The position numbers and the translations under genes are program-made. This document shows positions 55,644 through 64,000 of a DNA stretch of 64,000 nt, piece by piece (the stretch's first letter is position 1; every line of letters begins with the position of its first letter). The DNA lies in assembly GCA_900546435.1 (NCBI GenBank), contig URCQ01000013.1, positions 1-64,000 on the forward strand, in the 5' to 3' direction. The notes under the pieces were generated by a model. The model searched no databases, was not told the origin of the DNA, and saw nothing but the letters and a program-made list of their open reading frames with translations. The DNA comes from an uncultured Pseudobutyrivibrio sp. (lineage in GTDB: Bacteria > Bacillota > Clostridia > Lachnospirales > Lachnospiraceae).

Positions 55644-56582
55644 ATGGAAGAAAAAAGACTGGCGCTTCTGATTGATGCAGAGAATGCGAGTTCGAAGTAT
55701 ATTGATGCCATCATCAGTGAATTAAAGAAATATGGGGTTATTACTTACCAGCGTATGTATGGTGACTTTACCAGTTCAAATCTGTCTGACTGGCATAAAA
55801 AAGCGCTGAAATATGCAATTGTGCCGATTCAACAGCCAAGGTATTCTTCTGGAAAGAATGCATCGGATATCATGCTGGTGATCGATGCGATGGATATTTT
55901 ATATCAGGATAAAACAGATGGTTTTTGTATCGTGACATCAGACAGTGACTTTACGAGATTGGTCAATCGTCTGCGTGAAGAAGGTATGTTCGTCATTGGT
56001 ATGGGTAAAAGTGATGCGTCTAAAACGTTTATTGCAGCATGTAACGAATATAAGTTTTTAGATAAAATCGTGGATGAAGAAGAAAAAGAAAACACGAAGA
56101 ATAAGAATCACAAGGAAAATGCACATGACCATAAAGGAGACTCGGTTACTCCAATTGGAGAGATAAAATCTGCTATCAATGAGTTGATTCAGCAGAGCGA
56201 AAACAACGGAGAACATGCAAATCTTGGTTCTACGAAAAGTAATTTACAGCGTCTGTTTCCGGATTTTGATGAGCGTAATTATGGATATAGCTCTATGCGA
56301 ACGTTTATCGAAGAGGCAACAAAATTCGAGACATTACAAAAGGGAACGACGATCTATATATTGCGAAGCAGTGACCATGGAGAAAATGTGGAGGAACAAG
56401 TGCGTAGATTTGTACAAAAAGCAGCAGCAGGTACCGTGGAACTAGGCACATTAGGCCGCATGATTGCGTCCGAATTTCCGGATTTTAAATATAAAGATTA
56501 TGGCTATGCCAGACTTTCAAAGTATGTCAGCAGTGTACCTGGCGTACATATTGAAAATAATCTGGTGACGGCAATTCTATAA
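55644..56582 (+). CDS. NYN-domain protein with two LOTUS/OST-HTH domains
   Basis: The 312-residue protein has an N-terminal NYN/LabA-like PIN-fold nuclease domain (ALLIDAENASSKYIDAII, about 7-24; SDIMLVIDAMDILYQ; IVTSDSDFTRLVNRLREEGM) with acidic residues for metal binding. A charged linker follows, then two LOTUS (OST-HTH) domains (about 172-240 and 250-310, sharing FPDFxxxxYGY). LOTUS domains bind RNA and partners such as G-quadruplex RNA. It is presumably an RNA-processing nuclease. Its targets are unknown. Confidence 0.9.
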   Translation: MEEKRLALLIDAENASSKYIDAIISELKKYGVITYQRMYGDFTSSNLSDWHKKALKYAIVPIQQPRYSSGKNASDIMLVIDAMDILYQDKTDGFCIVTSDSDFTRLVNRLREEGMFVIGMGKSDASKTFIAACNEYKFLDKIVDEEEKENTKNKNHKENAHDHKGDSVTPIGEIKSAINELIQQSENNGEHANLGSTKSNLQRLFPDFDERNYGYSSMRTFIEEATKFETLQKGTTIYILRSSDHGENVEEQVRRFVQKAAAGTVELGTLGRMIASEFPDFKYKDYGYARLSKYVSSVPGVHIENNLVTAIL

Positions 56583-56590
56583 AGAAAGAA

Positions 56591-57316
56591 ATGAAAAAGG
56601 ATGCTATGATTTCTTTGAATCGTAATCAAATCAAATATATTGTCATCGTTGCGATGTTGTTGGATCATATTGCGTGGGCGTTTGTACCGCTGCAGTCCTG
56701 GCAGGGACAGCTGATGCATATGATTGGGCGGTTGACGGGACCAACGATGGCATATTTTATTGCAGAAGGTTATGTGCATACGCGAAATGTAAAAAAATAC
56801 GCGCAAAGACTGGCTGTTTTTGCCATTCTTTCGTGGGTGCCCTTTACGTTTTTTGAGTATGGCTATCTGCCCCTGCATAGAGTAAATGGCTATCTTGTGT
56901 TTGATTTTGCACCAGGTGTAATGTATACCTTATTATTGTCCTTGCTTGCCGTGTGGACGTGGGATAGTAAAACATTGCTGCAGGCACAAAAAAAATGCAT
57001 CATTTTTGGTCTATGCATTTTGTCTTTTTGGGGGGATTGGCCACTGCTTGACATTCTTTATGCCCTATGTTTCTTTATTTATCGTGATGATGAAAAGAAA
57101 AAATGGGCGACTTATTTGTGTCTTTCTGTGCTGAACTTTGCCTTTGGTGGTTTTGGCTTATGGAGCATTTTCCAAGTGGGTGTTTTCTTCGTTCCGTTGC
57201 TTTTGCATTATGCATATAATGGACAGGCCGGAAGTAAAAAAGCAATACACAAATGGTTTTTCTATTTGTTTTACCCACTGCATCTGATCGTGCTTGGTAT
57301 ATTAAAAACAGTATAA
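56591..57316 (+). CDS. TraX-family membrane protein
   Basis: The 241-residue protein has about seven hydrophobic helices and the TraX signature IKYIVIVAMLLDHIAWAFVP (about 13-32) and GRLTGPTMAYFIAEGYVHTR. TraX of F plasmid acetylates pilin, but chromosomal homologues in Firmicutes are of unknown role, likely acyltransferases acting on surface molecules. The start may be ATG 56606, which has AAAAAGG just upstream. A terminator follows. Confidence 0.85.
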   Translation: MKKDAMISLNRNQIKYIVIVAMLLDHIAWAFVPLQSWQGQLMHMIGRLTGPTMAYFIAEGYVHTRNVKKYAQRLAVFAILSWVPFTFFEYGYLPLHRVNGYLVFDFAPGVMYTLLLSLLAVWTWDSKTLLQAQKKCIIFGLCILSFWGDWPLLDILYALCFFIYRDDEKKKWATYLCLSVLNFAFGGFGLWSIFQVGVFFVPLLLHYAYNGQAGSKKAIHKWFFYLFYPLHLIVLGILKTV

Positions 57317-57326
57317 TTTGGATTAA

Positions 57327-57369
57327 AAAAAGCCCTCGTGCGGACATGTTGTCTGTACGAGGGCTTTTA
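57327..57369. terminator. bidirectional terminator
   Basis: AAAAGCCCTCGT pairs with ACGAGGGCTTTT, with an inner ACA/TGT stem. It lies between the convergent TraX and DUF11 genes. Confidence 0.88.
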
Positions 57370-57409
57370 ATCATTTACAAGACATGGTTAAAAGTGTCTT
57401 TCAAAGAAA

Positions 57410-58264
57410 TTATACAGTACCGGTAATCGTCAGTGTAGCTGAGCCCGGAACAATAGAAATGGCGCCGGTGGTTGCATCCTGAGTATAGGTTGCAGCAGGC
57501 ACTGTGATTGCACCGGTCGTAGAAGTAAACTGTCCCGTGGTATTGTTGTAGGTATACTCCGTACCGGAAGCCCATGCTGTGCCATCAAAGGAAACAGCAA
57601 TCGGATCTAATACCGGATCAAAACGATCGGAAACTACAAGGGCGTCGGTAGTTGTCGCAGGAACATTGCCATAGTTTTGAATGATAAACGTGTAGGTCAG
57701 CTGTCCATTTTCGGATACGGTTGTCGGCGCTAAAGATTTGCTGATGCGCAGTACAGGCTGGCTATAAGCGTTTACCGTAGAAGCAGCGGTGATTGGCGCA
57801 GCCACATTATTTGCATTGATTGTTGCGGTATTGCTTATGCTGCTTTCCAAGGCAAGTGGTGCAAAAGCGTTGGTCTTCGCCTGGTAAATAACAGAGATAT
57901 TACCATTAGGCGGTACAGATAATCCGGAAATGGTGAGTGGTGGACCAGCCGTTATGGTTGGCGTTGGCTGTAAAACACCATCGGAATAATAGCGAACGGT
58001 ACCTGAAACATAGTCAAGAGGCACAAGTGTCTGTGTGTTCACTGTGTATGCTCCAAGATTGTCAGAAATTGTTACACCAGTCATTGTGGTTGTACCGGAG
58101 TTTAGGATATTTACAACATAAGTCAGTGTGTCATCCTGCTGGTACTCTGTTTGTACAGCCGTTTTGGTAGCAGATAACACTTCGACAAGTTCACCTGTGG
58201 TGATATTGGAAGTGGTTGTGTTGCCGTTATAGGACAAGGTCGCCTGGTTATAAAAAGTTGCCAT
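57410..58264 (-). CDS. DUF11-repeat protein without signal peptide
   Basis: The 284-residue protein is made of beta-sandwich DUF11-type repeats (DTLTYVVNILNSGTTTMTGV, about 45-64; GQLTYTFIIQNYGNVPATTT, about 175-194) and a threonine-rich C-terminus. DUF11 proteins are normally large, secreted and wall-anchored. Here neither signal peptide nor anchor is present: the start at 58264 is set by AAAGAAAG upstream, and the longer frame adds no credible signal. It may be a spore-coat or other non-classically placed structural protein. Thr/Val-rich composition is unlike its neighbours. Confidence 0.8.
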   Translation of the reverse strand: MATFYNQATLSYNGNTTTSNITTGELVEVLSATKTAVQTEYQQDDTLTYVVNILNSGTTTMTGVTISDNLGAYTVNTQTLVPLDYVSGTVRYYSDGVLQPTPTITAGPPLTISGLSVPPNGNISVIYQAKTNAFAPLALESSISNTATINANNVAAPITAASTVNAYSQPVLRISKSLAPTTVSENGQLTYTFIIQNYGNVPATTTDALVVSDRFDPVLDPIAVSFDGTAWASGTEYTYNNTTGQFTSTTGAITVPAATYTQDATTGAISIVPGSATLTITGTV

Positions 58265-58336
58265 AGTTGATATTCTTTCTTTTTTTATTATTCTATGTGG
58301 TATGAAAAAAAAGGTACAAAAAATTCTTTGGAAATA

Positions 58337-58373
58337 TTGACAATGCATGAACATATGAATATAATTACATATG
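58337..58373 (+). promoter_or_regulatory. metal-operon promoter with ArsR-type operator
   Basis: TTGACA (58337-58342) and TATAAT (58360-58365) have a 17-base spacer, a full consensus promoter. CATATG (58352-58357) and CATATG (58368-58373) with a 10-base gap form a dyad spanning the -10 box, as expected for an ArsR/SmtB repressor site; both are followed by AA. It controls the three-gene metal operon. Confidence 0.8.
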
Positions 58374-58430
58374 AACAGATGATAAATAGAAAAGGTACAA
58401 AAGATAAAGAAACAGAAGGGAGGATTTCAG

Positions 58431-58781
58431 GTGGCAGAACAGAAGTCAGAATTTTTGGCAGCACACGAAGAACTGGTAGAACAGGTACTTCAAAATCAGC
58501 CGGAAGATGAATACCTGTATGACCTGGCAGAACTTTTTAAGGTCTTTGGCGATTCGACAAGGATCAAGATCTTATATGCCTTGTTTGAAAGTGAACTTTG
58601 TGTCAGCGATATTGCACAGATCTTAAATCTGAACCAATCCGCGGTCAGTCACCAACTCCGCATTTTAAAAGATGCCAAGTTGGTCAAGTTCAAACGGAGC
58701 GGCAAGAGTATTTTCTATTCGCTGGATGATGACCATGTGCGCACGATCCTATCCATGGGTATGGATCATGTAGAGGAGTAG
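58431..58781 (+). CDS. ArsR/SmtB-family metal-responsive repressor
   Basis: The 116-residue winged-helix protein has FGDSTRIKILYALFESELCV (about 37-56), a recognition helix (LNQSAVSHQLRILKDAKLVK) and a C-terminal DDDHVRTILSMGMDHVEE. The Asp/His pair there fits the alpha-5 zinc site of CzrA/SmtB-type sensors, and ELCVSD resembles the alpha-3 cysteine site of CadC-like ones. It starts with GTG at 58431 after GGGAGGATTTCAG. It should repress the following efflux genes until Zn, Cd or a similar metal binds. Confidence 0.92.
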   Translation: MAEQKSEFLAAHEELVEQVLQNQPEDEYLYDLAELFKVFGDSTRIKILYALFESELCVSDIAQILNLNQSAVSHQLRILKDAKLVKFKRSGKSIFYSLDDDHVRTILSMGMDHVEE

Positions 58782-58841
58782 ATACAGTTGGATGACCATC
58801 TTGTATGATAAAGAATAAAAAAGAAAAAGGAGAACATAATT

Positions 58842-59060
58842 ATGAAAAAGACATATGATGTAGAGGTTGATTGCGCAAACTGTGCAGCAAAGATGGAGGA
58901 AGCCGTAAAGAATACAGAGGGCGTCAAGAACGCAACTTTGAGTTTTATGACCTTGAAGTTAAAGGTGGAATTTGAAGAGGGCGCAGACGTGGACACTGTT
59001 ATGCAGCAGGCGTACAAGAACTGTAAAGTCGTAGAAGACGATTGTGAGATCTTTTTATAA
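58842..59060 (+). CDS. heavy-metal-associated (HMA) domain protein
   Basis: The 72-residue protein is a single HMA fold with the metal site VDCANCAAKMEEAV (CxxC, about 9-22). Its motif matches the N-terminal metal-binding domain of Zn/Cd-type P-ATPases more than copper chaperones (which read GMTCxxC). Here that domain is a separate gene just ahead of the pump, so it probably hands the metal to the ATPase. AAGGAGAACATAATT precedes the ATG. Confidence 0.9.
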   Translation: MKKTYDVEVDCANCAAKMEEAVKNTEGVKNATLSFMTLKLKVEFEEGADVDTVMQQAYKNCKVVEDDCEIFL

Positions 59061-59120
59061 GAAGAACCGCATTTCGGGGCTGTGCCACGGAGGCGGTGGG
59101 AGTCGTAAAGGAGAAAACAT

Positions 59121-60998
59121 ATGAGTAAAAAGCAAAAAAACGTGCTTTGTCGCATTATCGTTTCCTTGATCTTATTGGTGGCAGTGTCCATTCTGGATGC
59201 TTTGGTGGATTTGCCTTGGATCGTGCAGTTAGCCTTGTATATGGTTCCATATCTGGTCATCGGATACGATATTTTGAAAAAAGCGGGAAAAGGGATTTTG
59301 AACCGTCAGGTCTTTGATGAGAATTTTCTGATGGCTGTGGCGACCATTGGTGCTGTCTGCCTGGGAGAATACAAAGAAGGCGCAGCGGTAATGCTGTTTT
59401 ATCAGATCGGAGAACTTTTCCAGAGCGTTGCTGTAGGCAAGAGCCGTAAAAACATTGCAGCCTTGATGGATATCCGTCCGGACTATGCCAATCAGATGGT
59501 GGACGGTAAACTAGAAAAAGTAGATCCGGATGACGTAGAAATTGGTGCAGAAATTATCATCAATCCTGGAGAAAAAGTACCGATTGATGGTGTGATTGTA
59601 GAAGGAAATACGACATTAAATACCAGTGCACTCACCGGCGAAAGTGTGCCAAGAGATGCAGCCTGCGGCGATGAAATTATCAGTGGCTGTATCAATATGA
59701 GTGGTATGATTAAGGTTAAGACGACAAAGGAATTTGGGGATTCTACGGTATCCAAAATCCTGGATTTAGTAGAAAATTCTGCAATGAAGAAGTCACGGTC
59801 AGAGAACTTTATTACGAAGTTTGCCAGATATTATACACCGGCTGTGTGTTATAGTGCACTTGCCTTAGCTATTTTGCCACCGGTGGTTCGTTTATTGATG
59901 GGCATTTCACCGATGTGGGGAGAATGGATTATCCGCGCATTAACATTTCTTGTAATCAGTTGTCCATGTGCACTTGTGATTTCGATTCCACTCAGTTTCT
60001 TTGGTGGTATTGGATGTGCATCCAGCAATGGTATTTTAGTGAAGGGCTCTAACTATTTGGAAGCTCTTTCGGCAACAAAGTACGTTGTTTTTGATAAAAC
60101 GGGTACGCTCACCAAAGGTGTCTTTGAAGTGAGTGCAACGTATCCGGCAAATGGATTTACCGGAGAAGATTTGCTTCGCTTTGCAGCATATGCGGAGAGC
60201 AGTTCTTCTCATCCAATCAGCGTGAGTCTGAAAAAAGCATATGGAAAAGAACTGGATCTGGAAAAGATTTCTTCCATTGAAGAAATTGCCGGTCATGGTG
60301 TCTGTGCACAGGTGGATGGCAAAAAAGTGTTTGTTGGCAATATGCGTCTGATGCAGCGTGAACAGGTGCAGGTTTTGACAGAACACAAAGAAGGAACCGT
60401 CTGCTATGTGGCAATAGATGGTGTCTATGGTGGATGTATTGTAATTTCTGATGTGATTAAGCCAAACGCAAAAGAAGCCATCCGCGGTCTGAAAGCGTGC
60501 GGAGTTAAGAAAGCGATTATGCTGACGGGAGATGCAAAAGAGACAGCACTGCGTGTTGCTAGTGAAATTGGCATGGATGAAGTACACAGTGAATTGCTTC
60601 CGGCGGATAAGGTATCACAGGTGGAGCATCTTTTAGACGAGAAGAGCGAAAAAGAAAATCTGGCATTTGTCGGTGATGGAATCAACGATGCGCCGGTGCT
60701 ATCACGTGCAGACATAGGAATTGCGATGGGAGCGATGGGATCTGATGCAGCTATTGAGGCGGCAGATGTGGTTCTTATGGACGATGATCCAAACAAAATT
60801 GCCCTTGCAATGAAGATTTCCGTTCGTACACTCCGGATTGTACATCAGAATATTATTTTCGCATTGGCGATCAAAGCCATCTGTCTGATTTTAGGAGCTA
60901 TTGGTATTGCAAACATGTGGGTTGCCATTTTTGCAGATGTGGGCGTTATGGTACTTGCTGTATTAAATGCAACGAGAGCATTGAAAATAAAATTATAA
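59121..60998 (+). CDS. Zn/Cd/Co-type P1B ATPase
   Basis: The 625-residue pump has TGESVPRDA (actuator), the transmembrane metal motif SCPCALVIS, the phosphorylation site DKTGTLTKG, and the hinge GDGINDAPVLSRADIGIAMG. The CPC motif and overall order fit ZntA/CadA-type exporters. It lacks the N-terminal HMA domain usual in ZntA, which is supplied by the preceding gene. It should export Zn, Cd or Pb from the cytosol. AAAGGAGAAAAC lies upstream. Confidence 0.92.
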   Translation: MSKKQKNVLCRIIVSLILLVAVSILDALVDLPWIVQLALYMVPYLVIGYDILKKAGKGILNRQVFDENFLMAVATIGAVCLGEYKEGAAVMLFYQIGELFQSVAVGKSRKNIAALMDIRPDYANQMVDGKLEKVDPDDVEIGAEIIINPGEKVPIDGVIVEGNTTLNTSALTGESVPRDAACGDEIISGCINMSGMIKVKTTKEFGDSTVSKILDLVENSAMKKSRSENFITKFARYYTPAVCYSALALAILPPVVRLLMGISPMWGEWIIRALTFLVISCPCALVISIPLSFFGGIGCASSNGILVKGSNYLEALSATKYVVFDKTGTLTKGVFEVSATYPANGFTGEDLLRFAAYAESSSSHPISVSLKKAYGKELDLEKISSIEEIAGHGVCAQVDGKKVFVGNMRLMQREQVQVLTEHKEGTVCYVAIDGVYGGCIVISDVIKPNAKEAIRGLKACGVKKAIMLTGDAKETALRVASEIGMDEVHSELLPADKVSQVEHLLDEKSEKENLAFVGDGINDAPVLSRADIGIAMGAMGSDAAIEAADVVLMDDDPNKIALAMKISVRTLRIVHQNIIFALAIKAICLILGAIGIANMWVAIFADVGVMVLAVLNATRALKIKL

Positions 60999-61016
60999 AA
61001 ATTCCGATTTTACAGA

Positions 61017-61045
61017 AGCGTCACATATTTGTGGCGCTTTTTTTA
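61017..61045 (+). terminator. terminator of metal-efflux operon
   Basis: AGCGTCACA pairs with TGTGGCGCT (one wobble) around TATT, followed by seven T residues. Confidence 0.88.
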
Positions 61046-61119
61046 TACGCTTTTTTTGTAAATGCGTTATACTGAAAATAGATTTGATGAAATTTGTAAA
61101 AGAATAAGAAGGTGTATCA

Positions 61120-63087
61120 ATGAAGCAACTATATACCAAGTGGGGGGAAGAACTAAAAAAACAGATGCAGGAAGATACTTCGTGTGTTGCACATACAGAG
61201 TATCCAAGACCATCTATGATTCGTTCTTCTTATGGAAATCTAAATGGCTGGTGGGATTATACGATTAAAAAGCAGATAGCAGACAATGGGATACCGGGTG
61301 CATATGACGGAAAGATATTCGTACCATTTTCGCCGGAGGCGGAATTATCCGGTGTGCAGCGCCAATTGCAGCCGGATGAGGTGCTCTGGTATCACACAAA
61401 AATGAAGCTTGATACCGTACAAATCAAAAAAGGAAAACGTCTTCTTCTACATTTTGGCGCAGTGGATCAGACAGCCACGGTTTATGTGAATGGCAGTCAG
61501 GTTATGACACATCATGGAGGATATCTGCCGTTTACGGTGGATCTGACATCTTTTGCAAAGAATGCATACGAAAACGACATAGAGGATTTGGAACTTTTTG
61601 TCAGAGTTATAGATGTGAGTGATACATCGTATCATGCAAGAGGAAAACAGAAATTGCAGCGCGGGGGGATGTATTATACCGCCCAAAGCGGCATCTGGCA
61701 GACCGTCTGGTGGGAATATGTTCCGGAAGTTTCGGTAAAGGACGTTTCTATTTCAACAGATGTGGATGCGGGAAAGGTTACCTTTTCGATAGAGCTGGCA
61801 TGTGGGACAGGAAATACAGTTACCCATGCAAAGAAACAGGAAAAGTCTGAAAATAAAGAAAATTATAAGAAAAATGCATCACTTCCTGTGAGGATAAAAA
61901 TATTTGCAGCATCTCATGCACAACCGGATATTTGTACACCGCAGGCAAAAATTCAAGAAGTTAAGGCACGGGCAGAGATTATGTCTCATGAGGATATGGT
62001 AGAAATACAAGAAATGTCGGGCAAATCTGACCAAACAGGCATTTTATACGAGACGCTTGTGGACATGACATTGCAGGTGCCAAAAGACTGCGTAGAACTA
62101 TGGGATGTGGAAGCACCATATTTATATGATTATGAAATCAGCATTGGTGCGCAGGAAGAGACAGCAGATGTTATCTATGGATATTTTGCAATGCGCTCTT
62201 TTACAAAAGAAATGGATCATGATGGTGTGCTTCGTATTTGTCTCAATCATGAACCGATTTTTATGGAAGGTGTACTGGATCAGGGATACTGGCCAGATGG
62301 GCTTATGACGCCACCTGCGGATGAAGCATATGTTTTTGATATTCTGGGAATGAAAGAAACCGGTTTTCATATGATGCGCAAACATATCAAACTGGAGGCG
62401 GAACGGTTCTATTTTCATTGTGACCGTCTGGGCATGATTGTCTGGCAGGATATGGTAAATGGAGGAACGTCATATAAAGACTGGTATGTAACATACCTTG
62501 CAACCGCCTTATCATTTCTTCATATTCGCTGCAGGGATACGCATAAAAAACTTTTGGCAAGAGAAGATGCAGTAGGTTGTGCGGAATGGAAGCAGGAAAT
62601 GCTGGCGACTATAAAGCTTTTAAAGAAACATCCTTGTATCAGCACCTGGGTTCTTTTCAACGAGGGCTGGGGACAGTTTGCAACCAATGAAATGGTGGCA
62701 CTGGCAAGAGAGGCAGATCCTACACGCCTGATTGATGCGGCAAGTGGATGGTATGATCAGGGAAGTGGTGATATGAATTCTTTTCATAATTATTTCTTTC
62801 CGCTGGTCATCCCACGTGATAAGAAAAAGGCGGGGCGTGTCGCAGTGTTGTCGGAATATGGCGGTTATTCCTATGGTATGCCGGAGCACGCGACGACAGA
62901 AGATATCTATGGTTACGGAACCTATAAGGATACGAAAAGTCTGCGCGAGGCTTATCAGAAGCGCCGGCGCGAGGCAATGGCACTGATTGCGGATGGTCTG
63001 TGTGCCAGTGTATACACGCAGGTATCCGATATAGAAGATGAGGTCAACGGTATTTATACTTACGATCGCAAGATTAAGAAAATATAG
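61120..63087 (+). CDS. glycoside hydrolase family 2 enzyme
   Basis: The 655-residue cytosolic protein has a sugar-binding beta domain (NGWWDYTIKK, about 46-55), an immunoglobulin-like domain and a TIM barrel with the acid/base VLFNEGWGQFATNE (about 512-525) and nucleophile VLSEYGGYSYG (about 583-593). This is the GH2 layout of beta-galactosidases, glucuronidases and mannosidases. It is shorter than E. coli LacZ (1024). The substrate is not clear from sequence. No signal peptide is present, so it acts on imported oligosaccharides. Confidence 0.9.
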   Translation: MKQLYTKWGEELKKQMQEDTSCVAHTEYPRPSMIRSSYGNLNGWWDYTIKKQIADNGIPGAYDGKIFVPFSPEAELSGVQRQLQPDEVLWYHTKMKLDTVQIKKGKRLLLHFGAVDQTATVYVNGSQVMTHHGGYLPFTVDLTSFAKNAYENDIEDLELFVRVIDVSDTSYHARGKQKLQRGGMYYTAQSGIWQTVWWEYVPEVSVKDVSISTDVDAGKVTFSIELACGTGNTVTHAKKQEKSENKENYKKNASLPVRIKIFAASHAQPDICTPQAKIQEVKARAEIMSHEDMVEIQEMSGKSDQTGILYETLVDMTLQVPKDCVELWDVEAPYLYDYEISIGAQEETADVIYGYFAMRSFTKEMDHDGVLRICLNHEPIFMEGVLDQGYWPDGLMTPPADEAYVFDILGMKETGFHMMRKHIKLEAERFYFHCDRLGMIVWQDMVNGGTSYKDWYVTYLATALSFLHIRCRDTHKKLLAREDAVGCAEWKQEMLATIKLLKKHPCISTWVLFNEGWGQFATNEMVALAREADPTRLIDAASGWYDQGSGDMNSFHNYFFPLVIPRDKKKAGRVAVLSEYGGYSYGMPEHATTEDIYGYGTYKDTKSLREAYQKRRREAMALIADGLCASVYTQVSDIEDEVNGIYTYDRKIKKI

Positions 63088-63091
63088 AAAA

Positions 63092-63141
63092 CCAGTTGCC
63101 GATGCACTTACTTGGGAAAGCAGGAACATCGACAACTGGAA
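63092..63141. terminator. possible weak hairpin between convergent genes
   Basis: CCAGTTG-CC-GATG can pair with CATC-GA-CAACTGG across a 24-base loop. No strong T-run is present. It may slow transcription from either side. Confidence 0.3.
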
Positions 63142-63148
63142 ATAGAAA

Positions 63149-64000
63149 CTACATAGAAATCCATCCAAAAGCGTTAGCAATGGATGATAAGAGGATGATG
63201 ATGGCAAAGATCGGGCAAAGATACCTGATCATAAAAGCGAAGATCTTTTTGCGGCGGAAAGGGTTTCCACCTTTTGTCACTTCATCCTCTATTTTATTGA
63301 TACCAACAACGCGGGATACGAGCAGGCAGGTGGCCAGTGCTGCAAGAGGCATCATGACAGAATTTGTAAGGAAATCAAAGAAATCCAAAAACTGCATGCC
63401 GATAATGGTAACGCCTGCAAGTGGTCCATATCCGAGAGATGACAGGCTTCCCAGTAAAACCATGATGATACCTACAATTACGGTCGCTTTTTTTCTTCCC
63501 CAGCCAAGTTCGTCCTCAAAGGTAGATACTGCACTTTCGGTCAAAGCAATGGAACTTGTCATGGCTGCAAAAAGTACAAGGACAAAGAAGAGAATGCCGA
63601 TGCCTGTGCCGAGCCCCATACTGTCAAATACCTTTGGAATGGTGATAAACATAAGGGATGGTCCGGCCTGCAGTGTATCAGGATCTCCACCGGAAAAGGC
63701 AAAGACAGCAGGAATGATCATAAGACCGGCCATAATAGCAATGGCAGTATCAAAGATTTCTACATTTTTGGTAGAATCTTCAATCGATACATCTTTTTTC
63801 ATATAAGAACCAAAGGTGACGAGAATACCCATTGCAATGGAAAGGGAGTAAAACATTTGTCCCATAGCCGTCACAACAGTCATCCAGGAGAAGTTTTCCG
63901 GATTGGGGATCAAAAAATACTTCACGCCGGAAAGTGCCCCAGGTCTGGTAACAGAGTATGCTGTAATTAAAAAGGAAAGTACGACAAGAATCGGCATCAT
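63149..64000 (-). CDS. NSS/SNF sodium-dependent transporter, C-terminal part
   Basis: The frame covers 283 residues and runs off the window edge, so the N-terminus is missing. It has about eight hydrophobic helices and NSS-family segments: TAMGQMFYSLSIAMGILVTF (helix 6 region), FFVLVLFAAMTSSIALTESA (helix 8, with a serine pair near the Na2 site) and PLAALATCLLVSRVVG. NSS proteins of bacteria import amino acids with sodium. The specific substrate is unknown. Confidence 0.9.
   Translation of the reverse strand: MMPILVVLSFLITAYSVTRPGALSGVKYFLIPNPENFSWMTVVTAMGQMFYSLSIAMGILVTFGSYMKKDVSIEDSTKNVEIFDTAIAIMAGLMIIPAVFAFSGGDPDTLQAGPSLMFITIPKVFDSMGLGTGIGILFFVLVLFAAMTSSIALTESAVSTFEDELGWGRKKATVIVGIIMVLLGSLSSLGYGPLAGVTIIGMQFLDFFDFLTNSVMMPLAALATCLLVSRVVGINKIEDEVTKGGNPFRRKKIFAFMIRYLCPIFAIIILLSSIANAFGWISM

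Overview
The window looks like a chromosomal stretch from a gut Lachnospiraceae-type Firmicute (Blautia/Ruminococcus/Roseburia-like). The signs are moderate-to-low GC, strong AGGAGG ribosome sites, U-tract terminators, Clostridia-type gene families and anaerobic radical and iron-sulphur enzymes. The genus is inferred, not proven.

Region 1 (1-9630) is accessory DNA, AT-rich and partly decayed. It begins with an excisionase-like gene, a truncated tyrosine integrase and a broken Mob/Pre relaxase. A compact restriction-modification unit follows: a C5 methyltransferase with a fused ribbon-helix-helix head, an EcoRII-like endonuclease and Vsr. Next come small unrecognised genes (5463-7233), a Phd-like orphan between 18-bp direct repeats, a structured non-coding stretch ending in a strong terminator, and two small hypothetical proteins.

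Region 2 (9740-14884) holds a surface 5'-nucleotidase-like protein, a FUSC-type membrane protein and a three-domain Old-Yellow-Enzyme-type reductase.

Region 3 (14995-41567) is the centre of the window: uptake and breakdown of L-fucose (probably also L-rhamnose) through a bacterial microcompartment (BMC) of the glycyl-radical propanediol type. An AraC regulator is divergent from fucose isomerase. A four-gene sugar ABC transporter, FucU mutarotase, a sugar kinase and a ParA ATPase with a disordered basic partner follow. The BMC operon (28217-41521) encodes six hexamer- or trimer-type shell proteins and a pentamer, the GTPase PduV/EutP, fuculose-phosphate aldolase, PduO/GlcG, CoA-aldehyde dehydrogenase, a zinc alcohol dehydrogenase, PduL, PduS, a DeoR regulator, the glycyl-radical diol dehydratase and its activase. 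Expected flow: fucose to fuculose to fuculose-1-phosphate to DHAP plus lactaldehyde; lactaldehyde to 1,2-propanediol to propionaldehyde; then propanol and propionyl-phosphate. Short amphipathic helices on several enzymes look like encapsulation peptides. The ParA/disordered-protein pair is the best candidate here for an undescribed system, possibly one that positions the compartments.

Region 4 (41680-45786) is a thiamin salvage cluster (thiE, thiD, cytX, thiW, thiM) with no TPP riboswitch that I could recognise.

Region 5 (45947-64000) is mostly core and housekeeping: bL25/Ctc, a LysR regulator beside a tandem SGNH lipoprotein with one dead copy, TcdA, cardiolipin synthase, HAD phosphatase, YgjP-like peptidase, a phosphoesterase, FKBP, an iron-sulphur aldo/keto reductase, an NYN-LOTUS-LOTUS protein, TraX, a DUF11 protein without signal peptide, an ArsR/HMA/P-type ATPase metal-efflux operon, a GH2 glycosidase and a partial NSS transporter. 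I saw no tRNA, rRNA, CRISPR array or intact insertion sequence.
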